From positions 13,780 through 77,779 of the forward strand of contig NZ_JOEQ01000034.1 of NCBI RefSeq assembly GCF_000721075.1: a stretch of DNA of 64,000 bases, in the 5' to 3' direction. Source of the stretch: Streptosporangium amethystogenes (GTDB taxonomy: Bacteria > Actinomycetota > Actinomycetes > Streptosporangiales > Streptosporangiaceae). This document shows, piece by piece, positions 14,961 through 22,743 of the stretch; the first letter of the stretch is position 1, and each line of letters begins with the position of its first letter. The position numbers and the translations under genes are program-made. A model generated the notes under the pieces. That model was given only the letters and a program-made list of their open reading frames with translations, was not told the DNA's origin and searched no databases.

Positions 14961-15488
14961 GTGGAGGCCACTATCGCGTTGCGTCTGCCGCGTGACGCCG
15001 CCAGCGTTCCCGTGATCAGGCAACTTCTCGACGCCTCGCTCCGCGCTCTGGGCGTGGTGTCCCAGATCCGCGAGGACATTCAGCTCATGCTCTCCGAAGC
15101 GTGTTCCAACGTCATCAAGCACGCCACACCCAGTGACGACTACATGGTCAGCACCGAGCTGTCCAGGAACCGTTGCGTGATCAAGGTGGTGGACGCCGGC
15201 GACGGCTTCGACTTCTCGGGTCCCGCCTCCCCCGCCCCCACCTCCGAACACGGCCGAGGACTGCTGATCATGCGTGCCCTGGCCGACGACATCCGTTTCG
15301 TCAACAGGCACGAGCGGGGCTCGATCGTCTGCCTGGAGAAGACCCTGCGCTTCGTCAAGGGCGCGCCCGGCCTGTCACTGCTGCTCAGCGAGGAGCTTCA
15401 GTTCCAGCAGGGCGTCCCTGAGATAGTCGGTGAGGGCCCAGACGTCGGGAACCATCTCACGGCAGGCGATCACGCCGACGTCAAGTGA
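14961..15488 (+). CDS. Anti-sigma-factor-type HATPase (RsbW-like)
   Basis: A 175-aa HATPase_c protein resembling actinobacterial RsbW-like serine kinases. The N-box is QLMLSEACSNVIKHA, the G1 box is VDAGDGFDF and the G2 box is EHGRGLLIMRALADD. Such proteins sequester sigma factors and are controlled by anti-anti-sigma partners; no sigma or antagonist gene is adjacent. The GTG start has GGAGG six bases upstream; an upstream GTG at 14916 is less likely. The domain proper ends near residue 135. The last 38 or so residues are encoded antisense to the 3' end of the convergent WS/DGAT gene, an unusual 114-base overlap. Confidence 0.88.
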   Translation: MEATIALRLPRDAASVPVIRQLLDASLRALGVVSQIREDIQLMLSEACSNVIKHATPSDDYMVSTELSRNRCVIKVVDAGDGFDFSGPASPAPTSEHGRGLLIMRALADDIRFVNRHERGSIVCLEKTLRFVKGAPGLSLLLSEELQFQQGVPEIVGEGPDVGNHLTAGDHADVK

Positions 15489-16811
15489 GCCGTCGTAGGA
15501 GAAGACCGTGATGTTGAGGCCGCCACTGGCGTCGGTCACCACCGAGACGGGGTAGTACGACAGCAGCCGGGCGCCGCTCACATAGAGGGGGAGTTGCGGG
15601 CCGGGCACGTTGGAGATCATCACGTTGATCGGGCCCGCGCTGTCAGCGAAGAGGTTGAAGGCCGCCCGGGAGGCCAGGCCGGTCAGCGCGGAGGGCATGA
15701 TGTCGCTGAGCTCCTGAATCCAGCTGGCCGGGGCCAGCGACGAGCGATCCTTGATCAGCCGCATCGCGTCACGTACCGCCAGCAGCCGTTCCAATGGGTC
15801 GGCCACCTGCGTCGCCAGCGTCGTGATCATGATGGTGACCTGGTTGCCCGCGCGCCGGTCACCGGAGACGCGGAGCGAGAACGGCACCCCCGCTACGAGA
15901 GGCTGCTCGGGCAGCGCGTCGTGCTTGATCAGCCACTGGCGCAACGCCCCGGCGCACAGGGCCATCACCACGTCGTTCACCGTGACGCCGAGGGCGTTCT
16001 TGACCAGCTTGACGTCCTCCAGCGGCAGGGCCGCGTAGGCGAACCTGCGGTGCGCGCTGATCCTGCCGCTGAAGGGGGTACGCGGGACGGTCATCCGGGG
16101 CATGTCGGGCACCTCCGCGGTACCCGACAGACGGTTGGCAAGTTGCCGGGTGATCCGCGAGACCAGCCCGGCCCCGGGTACCTGGGAGATCAGGGGGATC
16201 TCGTCCAGGTGCGGGACGGCGTTGATCAGAAACCGTACCGTGTTGGCCGGGTTGACCACCGCCTTGACGATCCCCCTGGCGACCATCTCCCGGGTGTCGA
16301 TCCGCTCCTCGGGCTCGGCCGCGGGCGCCATCTCGACCTCGACGGGCTCGGGAGAGGTGTCCAGCAGGCTGGCCAGCACGTCGGCGCCGGTGACGCCGTC
16401 GACCGCGGCGTGGTGGACCTTCGTGTAGAGGGCCGTACGATCTCCGGCCAGACCATGGATCAGATACATCTCCCAGAGCGGCCGCCGCCGGTCGAGGCAG
16501 CGGGCGTGCAGCCTGGCCACCTGCTCACCCAGCTGCTTGTCGCTGCCCGGGCGGGGCAGCGCGATCTCACGCACGTGGTAGTCGAGGTCGATCCTGGAGT
16601 CCTCCGTCCAGTACGGATGGTCCAGGCCGAACGGGACGGAGACGAGTCGCATGCGGAAGGGCGCTGCCAGGTGGAGCCGCCGGGCCAGCAGCGACACCAG
16701 GTCGCTCCGCGACAGCCTGCCCGACAGGATCGCGAGCCCCCCGATGTTCGCGACGTTCGTCGAGGTCTCGAAATTCAGGAACTGCGTGTCCACCGCGCTG
16801 AGTTGTCGCAT
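15375..16811 (-). CDS. Wax ester synthase/diacylglycerol acyltransferase (WS/DGAT)
   Basis: A 478-aa member of the actinobacterial WS/DGAT family, which esterifies fatty acyl-CoA to diacylglycerol or fatty alcohols for storage lipid. The catalytic motif HHAAVDG (H133, H134, D138, G139) is intact. The N-terminal LSAVDTQFLNFE and RRPLWEMYLI (the PLW motif) segments, and the C-terminal NVMISNVPGPQLPLYVSGAR, are all conserved. The ribosome site GGAGG lies inside the stop region of a 52-codon membrane ORF just upstream, so translation of the two is probably coupled. The 3' end overlaps the convergent HATPase gene. Confidence 0.94.
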   Translation of the reverse strand: MRQLSAVDTQFLNFETSTNVANIGGLAILSGRLSRSDLVSLLARRLHLAAPFRMRLVSVPFGLDHPYWTEDSRIDLDYHVREIALPRPGSDKQLGEQVARLHARCLDRRRPLWEMYLIHGLAGDRTALYTKVHHAAVDGVTGADVLASLLDTSPEPVEVEMAPAAEPEERIDTREMVARGIVKAVVNPANTVRFLINAVPHLDEIPLISQVPGAGLVSRITRQLANRLSGTAEVPDMPRMTVPRTPFSGRISAHRRFAYAALPLEDVKLVKNALGVTVNDVVMALCAGALRQWLIKHDALPEQPLVAGVPFSLRVSGDRRAGNQVTIMITTLATQVADPLERLLAVRDAMRLIKDRSSLAPASWIQELSDIMPSALTGLASRAAFNLFADSAGPINVMISNVPGPQLPLYVSGARLLSYYPVSVVTDASGGLNITVFSYDGSLDVGVIACREMVPDVWALTDYLRDALLELKLLAEQQ

Positions 16812-16814
16812 CGT

Positions 16815-16973
16815 CTACCTCCGGGAAGTCGTTCTTCCATCCTGCTCCCGTGGTGTCGCCAGAGCCAACGCCGCGAGTGCGACGAGGACGACCACCGACA
16901 CGATGACCAACGACAGCGGGATGAGCATGAGCACGATGACGACGGTCATGATCTCGCTGATCAACTGCGGCAT
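16815..16973 (-). CDS. Small single-pass membrane protein upstream of WS/DGAT
   Basis: The frame encodes 52 residues. MPQLISEIMTVVIVLMLIPL and the following SLVIVSVVVLVALAALAL form one long hydrophobic helix, with a short Arg-rich tail. The stop (TAG) is three bases from the WS/DGAT ATG and lies within its ribosome site (GGAGG-TAG-acg-ATG), which strongly suggests coupling. I see no clear ribosome site of its own. It may anchor or regulate the acyltransferase at the membrane; this is inference from position. Confidence 0.5.
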   Translation of the reverse strand: MPQLISEIMTVVIVLMLIPLSLVIVSVVVLVALAALALATPREQDGRTTSRR

Positions 16974-17002
16974 CGCAGAGCTGTGCCCGGATTGTCCGGC
17001 CG

Positions 17003-18091
17003 TTACACCGCATTCCAGCGACCGAGCTTCAGCGCGAGATGAAGTTCTAACCTGTGGGTTCCGTTCTTGAGGTTGCGGTCGGCCAGCTGCTCGATTCTGG
17101 TGAGGCGGTAATAGAGGCTGGTGCGGTGCAGGTGGAGCAGCCGGGCGGTCTCCTGGGCGTCTCCCCCGCTGTCCAGGTAGGTCTCCAGGGTGACCAGGAG
17201 CGCCGGATGCTCCCGTAGCGCGTCAAGCGGACCGCCGAGCGTACCGGGAGTACCGGGAGTACCGGGAGTACCGGCGACCGGCTCGGCGAGCAGCCGGTAG
17301 ACGCCCAGGTCCGGCCAGTGGGCGACCGGTCGCAGCGCCGGTTCCGCCGCCGCCGCCCTGGCCGCGGTGAGCGCCTCCTCATGTGCCCGTACGGCTGACT
17401 CGAGCCCCGGGTGCGGTGCGCTGACCCCGGCGCCCATGCGGGTCCGCGTGGCCAGCCGCTCCCCCAGCGCCGTCACGTCCTCGCCACGGTTGAGCAGCAG
17501 CACGGCGTGCCGGTCCAGGATCGTGAAGGCCGGTGGCCGGCGCGTCCTGGCCAGCTCGGCACCGACCGCCTCACGTAGGAAGGCCGGGTCGCCCCGCAGC
17601 GCCAGGACGCGCAGCGGCCCCTCCCCGAGCACCCCGGCCGCACGCCGCACCCCGATCTCGCCGGTGAGCAGGAGGCTCAGGGTGTGGGAGCTGCCGCCGT
17701 CGTCGAGCAGGGCCGCGATCGCGGCGGCGTCGCGCACGGCCCTGCCCTGCTCCTGCGGGTTCAACGGGCCCGGGCCCTCGATGATCCACAGGTAGCCGAC
17801 ACGGCGGCCCTGGTGGAGCAGGGGCACGCAGAGCCGGGCCGCCATGCCCAGCGAGGGATTCTCCGGAACCCTGACCGGCTCTCGGGTCGAGGCCACCCCG
17901 TGCCTCTCCTGCCAGGCCCCCACCGCCGTGGGAACCGACCGTGACAGAATGGCGCGGGCCCTGACCTGGTCGACCTCCCCGTGATGGGCGCTGTGCGCGA
18001 CGACCCGGCCCTCCAGGTCGTCGACGGACATGCCCCTGCCCACGCTCGCGGCCAGCGCCTCCAGCAGGTCCTGAACATCATCCGCAATCAC
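17003..18091 (-). CDS. PucR-family transcriptional regulator
   Basis: A 362-aa protein. The N-terminal half resembles a GAF-like sensor. The C-terminal helix-turn-helix, DAQETARLLHLHRTSLYYRL and TRIEQLADRN, is the PucR/CdaR-type C-terminal domain. Start is GTG. Between the two lies a GTPGTPGTPGT linker encoded by 9-base tandem repeats. It is divergent from an SHMT-like gene. A perfect 7-base inverted repeat lies eight bases upstream of its start, a likely autoregulatory and target operator. PucR proteins usually activate catabolic genes for amino acids or purines. Confidence 0.9.
   Translation of the reverse strand: MIADDVQDLLEALAASVGRGMSVDDLEGRVVAHSAHHGEVDQVRARAILSRSVPTAVGAWQERHGVASTREPVRVPENPSLGMAARLCVPLLHQGRRVGYLWIIEGPGPLNPQEQGRAVRDAAAIAALLDDGGSSHTLSLLLTGEIGVRRAAGVLGEGPLRVLALRGDPAFLREAVGAELARTRRPPAFTILDRHAVLLLNRGEDVTALGERLATRTRMGAGVSAPHPGLESAVRAHEEALTAARAAAAEPALRPVAHWPDLGVYRLLAEPVAGTPGTPGTPGTLGGPLDALREHPALLVTLETYLDSGGDAQETARLLHLHRTSLYYRLTRIEQLADRNLKNGTHRLELHLALKLGRWNAV
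17242..17277. repeat. 9-base tandem repeat within the PucR gene
   Basis: Three exact copies of TACCGGGAG and a partial fourth. They encode the Gly-Thr-Pro linker between sensor and DNA-binding domains. In-frame copy-number change is possible by slippage. Confidence 0.7.
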
Positions 18092-18098
18092 GTTCCAA

Positions 18099-18114
18099 TC
18101 CTACAGATGTAGGA
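18099..18114. promoter_or_regulatory. PucR operator candidate
   Basis: TCCTACA-ga-TGTAGGA, a perfect 7-base inverted repeat. It lies between the divergent pucR and SHMT-like genes, eight bases from the pucR start. Confidence 0.55.
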
Positions 18115-18230
18115 AGGATCTCCGCTGGCGGAACGATGACTCCCCCCGGCACTCGCCGTAGCGTCACAGTATTCGTTCTGGAGGGGTCCACCTCGTGAGA
18201 GCCGCCTGACAGCCCTGTGAAAGGAGCTTC

Positions 18231-19538
18231 GTGCAGGAGCGCAGCCGCGTCGCCCCGTGGGCACCGCCCCAGGCACAGCCGCGCCTGGCCGAGCTCGAGG
18301 CCGAGGTGTCGGGGTTGGGCCTGGACGCGGTGACCAGGCTGGTCGACGCGGTGCTGGCCGAGCACCGCGGCCGCCTCGACGAGGACGGTGTGGTCCTGTA
18401 CGCCGGCACCAACACGATGAGCGAGCGCGCCAGGGCCGCCCATGAGATCTCCCTGGGCTGCCGGCCTTCGATGGGCTGGCCGGGGGACAAACGCCAGACC
18501 GGCCTGGAGGAGCTGGACGTGCTGGAGGTGCTGGTCCCGCTCCAGATCGCGGCGCTGATGGGCGGCGAGTTCGCCGAGGTGCGGCTGCAGAGCGCCACAC
18601 TGGCCAACCTCGCCTGCTACAGCGCGTTCGCCGTCCCCGGCGACACGATCGCGGTGCTGCCTCGGGCCGTCGGGGGCCACACCAGCCACCACGCCCAGGG
18701 CGCCGCCGGGATCCGTGGCCTGCGGGTCGCCGACCTGCCCTACGACACCGGACGGCTCGATGTCGACCACGCGGCCCTCCCGGCGTTCCTACGCGAGAGG
18801 CGGCCCGCGCTGGTGGTGCTCGGGGCGAGCCTGATGCTGTTCCCCCACGACGTGGCGCGGGTGCGGGCCGCGTGCGACGAGGTGGGCGCCCTGCTGCTCT
18901 ACGACGCCTCGCACGTGGCGGGACTGATCGCGGGCGGGCGGTTCCAGCGGCCACTGGACGAGGGTGCGCACCTGATGACCATGTCCACCTACAAGTCCTT
19001 CGGCGGGCCTCCCGGCGGGGCCGTCGTGACCCGCGACGCGGATCTCGCCCGGCAGGTGGCGGCGGCGGCCTATCCCGGCCTGACCGCCAACTACGACGCC
19101 TCCCGCCTGGCCCCGCTGGCCGTCGTCGCCGCGGAACACGCCGCGGGAGGTTCCGGGTACGCCGACCGCTGCATCGCCAACGCCGGGGCGCTGGCCGCCG
19201 CGCTGGACCGCGAGGGCTTCACTGTGACCGCCGCCCATCGGGGCTGGACCGTCTCGCACCACGTGGCGGTGGACGCGGGCGCGTTCGGCGGCGGAGACGA
19301 GGCCGCCCGGCTGCTGGCCGAGGGGGGCGTCTACCTCAGCGGCATCGGCCTGCCCGACCGGCCTGCCGAGGAACCCAGGAGGGGCCTGCGGATCGGCACC
19401 CAGGAGGTGACCCGCCGCGGCTTCGGCCCGGACACCATGGGCGAGGTCGCGGCCCTGATGCGCCGCCTGCTCGTCGACGGCCAGACCCCCGCGAAGGTTC
19501 GCCAGGACGCACTGGCCCTGCGCCGCGCCATCCCATGA
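18231..19538 (+). CDS. Serine hydroxymethyltransferase-like PLP enzyme
   Basis: A 435-aa fold-type I PLP enzyme related to GlyA. The Schiff-base lysine is K255 in MSTYKSFGGPPGG, replacing the THKTLRGPRGG of true SHMT. LLYDASHVAGLIAGG is the D-x-S-H-V-x-G-L motif. The early tetrahydrofolate-site sequences of GlyA are weakly conserved (GCRPSMGWPGDKRQTGLEEL replaces the usual Y-A-E-G-x-P segment). A divergent role such as cleavage of 2-methylserine or another beta-hydroxy amino acid is more likely than housekeeping SHMT. AAAGGAG precedes the GTG start. Regulation by the divergent PucR protein is likely. Confidence 0.85.
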   Translation: MQERSRVAPWAPPQAQPRLAELEAEVSGLGLDAVTRLVDAVLAEHRGRLDEDGVVLYAGTNTMSERARAAHEISLGCRPSMGWPGDKRQTGLEELDVLEVLVPLQIAALMGGEFAEVRLQSATLANLACYSAFAVPGDTIAVLPRAVGGHTSHHAQGAAGIRGLRVADLPYDTGRLDVDHAALPAFLRERRPALVVLGASLMLFPHDVARVRAACDEVGALLLYDASHVAGLIAGGRFQRPLDEGAHLMTMSTYKSFGGPPGGAVVTRDADLARQVAAAAYPGLTANYDASRLAPLAVVAAEHAAGGSGYADRCIANAGALAAALDREGFTVTAAHRGWTVSHHVAVDAGAFGGGDEAARLLAEGGVYLSGIGLPDRPAEEPRRGLRIGTQEVTRRGFGPDTMGEVAALMRRLLVDGQTPAKVRQDALALRRAIP

Positions 19539-19542
19539 TCCC

Positions 19543-19591
19543 GGACCGGCCCGCTCGACCCCCGGGGGTGCGCCCCCTGGCGGGCCGGTCC
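19543..19591 (+). terminator. Long hairpin after the SHMT-like gene
   Basis: Perfect 12-base arms GGACCGGCCCGC and GCGGGCCGGTCC enclose a second small palindrome. It starts four bases after the stop codon. Confidence 0.65.
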
Positions 19592-19639
19592 GTCAAATCC
19601 CCCTGACCATCCCACCCGCGGGTACCCCTTCCGGCGGGC

Positions 19640-19765
19640 TCCGGCGGAACCGAGCTCGCGGGCGGCCCGGTTCGGCCGGTACGGGTTGCGGAGCAGCCCG
19701 GGGCCGGGCAGGACGGCGTCGGCCTGCCCGGAGGCGATGATCTCCTCGGCCTGCCGGGGCCGGGA
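19640..19765 (-). pseudogene. Remnant of an Old Yellow Enzyme (NADH:flavin oxidoreductase) C-terminus
   Basis: The minus strand encodes AEEIIASGQADAVLPGPGLL followed by RNPYRPNRAARELG, matching the conserved C-terminal end of YqjM-type Old Yellow Enzymes (usually ...[25 protein letters not shown]). Only about 40 residues remain, substituted at conserved positions, and no upstream domain exists. It is a decayed fragment. Confidence 0.6.
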
Positions 19766-19793
19766 GAGCCACGGGGCGGAGTACCGTCCTGTC

Positions 19794-20012
19794 ATGTGCC
19801 GCAGCATCAAGACTCTTCGTGAGCCCTACGCCAGCGACGTGACCGACGACGACGTACGAGCCGCCGCGCTCCAGTACGTCCGCAAGGTGTCGGGCTTCCG
19901 CTCCCCCTCGACGCGCAACGCCGAGGCCTTCGAAAGGGCCGTGGACGCGGTGACCACCGCGACCCGGACCCTGCTCGACGAGCTCCAGCTGAAGCAGGTG
20001 TCCCGGGACTGA
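19794..20012 (+). CDS. DUF2277 family protein
   Basis: A 72-aa protein starting MCRSIKTLREP, with VRAAALQYVRKVSGFRSPST and FERAVDAVTTATRTLLDEL. It is recognisable as DUF2277, a small conserved bacterial family of unknown function with an N-terminal MCR-I-L motif. It lies alone between a pseudogene fragment and a minus-strand small membrane gene. Confidence 0.85.
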   Translation: MCRSIKTLREPYASDVTDDDVRAAALQYVRKVSGFRSPSTRNAEAFERAVDAVTTATRTLLDELQLKQVSRD

Positions 20013-20076
20013 CCGGAGACGTCTGCCCGCCCGTCGGCGACACGGGGGTGCCGGCGGGCGGGACCTCGGCATCGGG

Positions 20077-20247
20077 TCAGTCGCGTACGTTCGAGGAGCG
20101 GAAGAGCCTGCTCGCGAACATGACCACCACGCCCACCAGGCCGATGATCAGAGCCCACTTGAGGAGCGTGAACAGGAAGCCCAGAACCGAGCCCAGCAAG
20201 ATGAAGGCGATCACCACGGCCGCCACGATCAGAAGAATTCGTCCCAT
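20077..20247 (-). CDS. Small hydrophobic membrane protein
   Basis: The frame encodes 56 residues: MGRILLIVAAVVIAFILLGS, VLGFLFTLLKWALIIGLVGV and VVMFASRLFRSSNVRD. Two hydrophobic helices are separated by a short loop, with a basic C-terminus. Third-position composition supports coding. Similar small hydrophobic proteins are common in actinomycetes but have no assigned function. Confidence 0.6.
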   Translation of the reverse strand: MGRILLIVAAVVIAFILLGSVLGFLFTLLKWALIIGLVGVVVMFASRLFRSSNVRD

Positions 20248-20458
20248 GCCCGCAACGCTAGGCCCTGGCCGGGCCCGGCGGCAGACCTGCGAGCCGATGT
20301 CAGGGACAGGCCAGGGTTATCCCCCAGAAGGGCCCCGGCCCCGTCCCCACTCGGGTGTGCTCGATGGATACGACGGCCCGCCCAGGAGCGACGGCCTCCC
20401 CGATCGGGAAGCAGGCACACCGGGAACGTGCCCGCTCACCCGGATCGAGGTCGTGACC

Positions 20459-22423
20459 CTAGAGGGCGGAGCGGCCGCCGACGAGAGGGAGGGTGACCGA
20501 GCTGGCACGGGGGTCGACCGAGACGGCGGTGCCCGGGGGCAGGCGCAGCGTGAAGTCGCGGTCCGTGGAGATGAGCACGACGCCGATCCGGTGACCGGCC
20601 TTGACGACGTAGTCGCCGGGCTGGAGGTCGAAGCGGAAGTCGTAGAAGCGGTCCTCGCGCAGCAGTTCGGTCCTGGCCGCGGAGTCGCGGTTACGGACGT
20701 CCAGCCAGCCCCTTGTGATGATCTTGTAGGGGGCGGTCACCGTGACGTGCTCGGCCAGCCGGGCGCAGCCGGTGTCGCCGGGCACGCCCTGGCCGTAGCA
20801 GACCTGAGTGGCGCCGTAGGCGACATCACCGTAGGCGCGGGCGTCGGTTCCGTAGTCGACGAGCAGCGCCGTCAGGTACGGCGAGCGCCCGCCCTTGAAC
20901 GCGGCCCGCACCGAGACCTCCGGGGTGCCGGACAGCCGCGCGTCGAGGGCCAGCGGACTCGACAGGTAGGCCAGGCGGTTGGGGTCGGTGCTCTCGGTGT
21001 TCTCGACGAGCTGCTCGGCACCTCGGGTGCTCTGGTCGACGAAGGACTCGACGGCGGCGCGGCCTCGGGGGCGGTCGGCGCCCAGGGTGCCGTTGCGGCC
21101 GTCCTGCCCGGCGGCCAGCTGGAGCCGTACGTCGCGGGTGCCCGGCAGCGGCCACGAGGCGTGCTGCGCCCACTGCCCCGGCCCCGACTCCACATCCGCC
21201 TGCGGCTCGTCCATGATGCCGTTGCGCAGGCCGTACAGGTGGAAGTCGAACCAGCGGTGGAGCTGGCGCAGCCACTCGGCGTTGCGCCCGGCGAAGGAGA
21301 ACGGGTTGAAGTGCGCGCCCTGGTGGAGCCAGATCTTGCGGGGCACGTTCCGCTTCGCGAGGGCGTCCCACCACTGGACGGCCTGCTTGGTCTTGACGTT
21401 CCAGTCGTTGAGGCCGTGCACCAGGAAGACCGCCGCGCGGACCTTGCGCACGTCGTTGAGGTAGTTGCGCCGGTCCCAGAAGTCGGAGTAGTCGCCGGTG
21501 ACCCGGTCCTGGTCCTTCTCTATCCGGTCCATCAGCGCGCCGCAGGCCTGCTGGGCGTTCTGACGGGTCAGCACGTAGCGGGCGAGCACGTCGGCGTCCT
21601 CACCCTGGTAGCCGCCGGGGGCCAGCACGCCGCCGTTGGCCCGGTAGTAGTCGTACCAGGAGGAGATGGCCGCGATCGGCACGATCGCCTTGAGGCCCTT
21701 GACCCCGGTCGCGGCGACGGCGTTGGGCAGCGTGCCGTTGTAGGAGACTCCGATCATGCCGACGTTCCCGGTGGACCAGCCGGCCTTGACCTCGTCGCCG
21801 GCCGCGTCGAATCCGCGGGCGCGGCCGTTGAGCCAGTCGATCGCGGCCTTGGGGCCCGCGGTCTCGTTGTCCAGGCCGGTGGTGGGACAGCCGGTCGCCC
21901 GGCCCGAGCCGAGGTTCTCCACCAGTGCGATCGCGTAGCCGCGTGGCACGAAGTAGTTGTCGTAGTAGCCGCGGAAGGGCGGAGCGACCGCGCGGGACGC
22001 GTCGAAGCCTTCGCCGAACATCTCGTCGTGCAGGTCGTTGAACTTGTTGCGCCGGTACTCCATGCCCGCCGGGTCGGAGCCGTCGAGGTCGACGACGTGG
22101 TTGGGCACGTCGTTGCCGCCCGCGTAGTAGGGGCTGGCCTCCATGATGACCGGGACCTTCGTCCCGGAGTCGGTCTCCTTGGGGCGCATGATGTCGACGG
22201 CAACCCGGTCGGGGAGCCCGTCGGCGTCGCTGTCGACCCCGGCGACCTCGACGAACACGGTCTCGGTCAGTGCGTCGGCTCGCGAGTAGACCGGCTGGGT
22301 CTCGCCGTTCTCTATCAGGGGGGCCGCGGATCGGGCGGCCACCGCGGGTGACACGACGGCCGGCAGGACACCGGCCGGCAGGATGACCGTCAGCGCGACG
22401 ATGATCGTCTTCCATCTGTTCAT
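20459..22423 (-). CDS. Secreted CocE/NonD-type hydrolase (Xaa-Pro dipeptidyl-peptidase-like)
   Basis: A 654-aa exported alpha/beta hydrolase. The signal peptide MNRWKTIIVALTVILPAGVL is followed by an Ala-rich cleavage region (AVAARSA). The catalytic triad is S227 in GVSYNG, D340 in HGLNDWN and H371 in HQGAHFN. The C-terminal beta-sandwich of X-Pro dipeptidyl peptidases and cocaine esterase is present (GHRIGVVLISTDRDFTLRLP). It probably cleaves Xaa-Pro peptides or esters outside the cell. The ATG at the start of the signal peptide was chosen; an in-frame ATG 39 bases upstream would place a hydrophilic leader before it. Confidence 0.9.
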   Translation of the reverse strand: MNRWKTIIVALTVILPAGVLPAVVSPAVAARSAAPLIENGETQPVYSRADALTETVFVEVAGVDSDADGLPDRVAVDIMRPKETDSGTKVPVIMEASPYYAGGNDVPNHVVDLDGSDPAGMEYRRNKFNDLHDEMFGEGFDASRAVAPPFRGYYDNYFVPRGYAIALVENLGSGRATGCPTTGLDNETAGPKAAIDWLNGRARGFDAAGDEVKAGWSTGNVGMIGVSYNGTLPNAVAATGVKGLKAIVPIAAISSWYDYYRANGGVLAPGGYQGEDADVLARYVLTRQNAQQACGALMDRIEKDQDRVTGDYSDFWDRRNYLNDVRKVRAAVFLVHGLNDWNVKTKQAVQWWDALAKRNVPRKIWLHQGAHFNPFSFAGRNAEWLRQLHRWFDFHLYGLRNGIMDEPQADVESGPGQWAQHASWPLPGTRDVRLQLAAGQDGRNGTLGADRPRGRAAVESFVDQSTRGAEQLVENTESTDPNRLAYLSSPLALDARLSGTPEVSVRAAFKGGRSPYLTALLVDYGTDARAYGDVAYGATQVCYGQGVPGDTGCARLAEHVTVTAPYKIITRGWLDVRNRDSAARTELLREDRFYDFRFDLQPGDYVVKAGHRIGVVLISTDRDFTLRLPPGTAVSVDPRASSVTLPLVGGRSAL

Positions 22424-22708
22424 CGGAGGAAAGCTCCCAGAGGGTCGCATAAAATCTGACAACTCCGGTCAATCTCCTGCGAAGCAGTCTTGACCTGCAA
22501 GATCAAAGATATAACGAATAGGCGGCTATCTCGCGTTAAGCAAGAGTTCCGGGGTGTATTCCGGGGAATCGGTCACCGCCCCCCGGTCGCTCTCGGGACA
22601 CCGTCCGCCCATCGGACGGGGGCCGGTCTCCGCACCTGGCCTCTCCCCGTTCCGCTCCTCCCGCCGCTCACGGCCCCTCCATGCGCCCATCGAACGGGAA
22701 GGGTGCCG
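22424..22708. other. Divergent intergenic region between the secreted hydrolase and PPOX genes
   Basis: About 285 bases with no plausible gene. The segment near 22490-22540 is AT-rich and probably carries the hydrolase promoter. The remainder is GC-rich with no structure I can assign. Confidence 0.4.
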
Positions 22709-22743
22709 TTAAGGCAAGATTTAACGAAGGTTAGCCTTATTTC
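22709..22743 (+). promoter_or_regulatory. Leaderless promoter overlapped by an iron-box-like inverted repeat
   Basis: TTAAGG (22709-22714), a 17-base spacer and TAGCCT (22732-22737) lie six bases from the ATG at 22744, with no ribosome site. TAAGGC (22710-22715) and GCCTTA (22734-22739) form an inverted repeat spanning the promoter. AAGGTTAGCCTT at 22727-22738 contains the left ten bases (AGGTTAGCCT) of the IdeR/DtxR consensus AGGTTAGSCTAACCT. Iron-dependent repression is plausible but only a half-site is convincing. Confidence 0.45.

Noticed and set aside
17242..17277. Start of a CRISPR array
   Set aside because: Units of nine bases without spacers, lying in frame in a regulator gene.
20048..22351. 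A 767-codon plus-strand frame
   Set aside because: It lies antisense to the secreted CocE-like hydrolase, whose signal peptide, catalytic triad and domains are all recognisable. The mirror frame is Val/Gly/Arg-rich with no motif, as expected from high GC.
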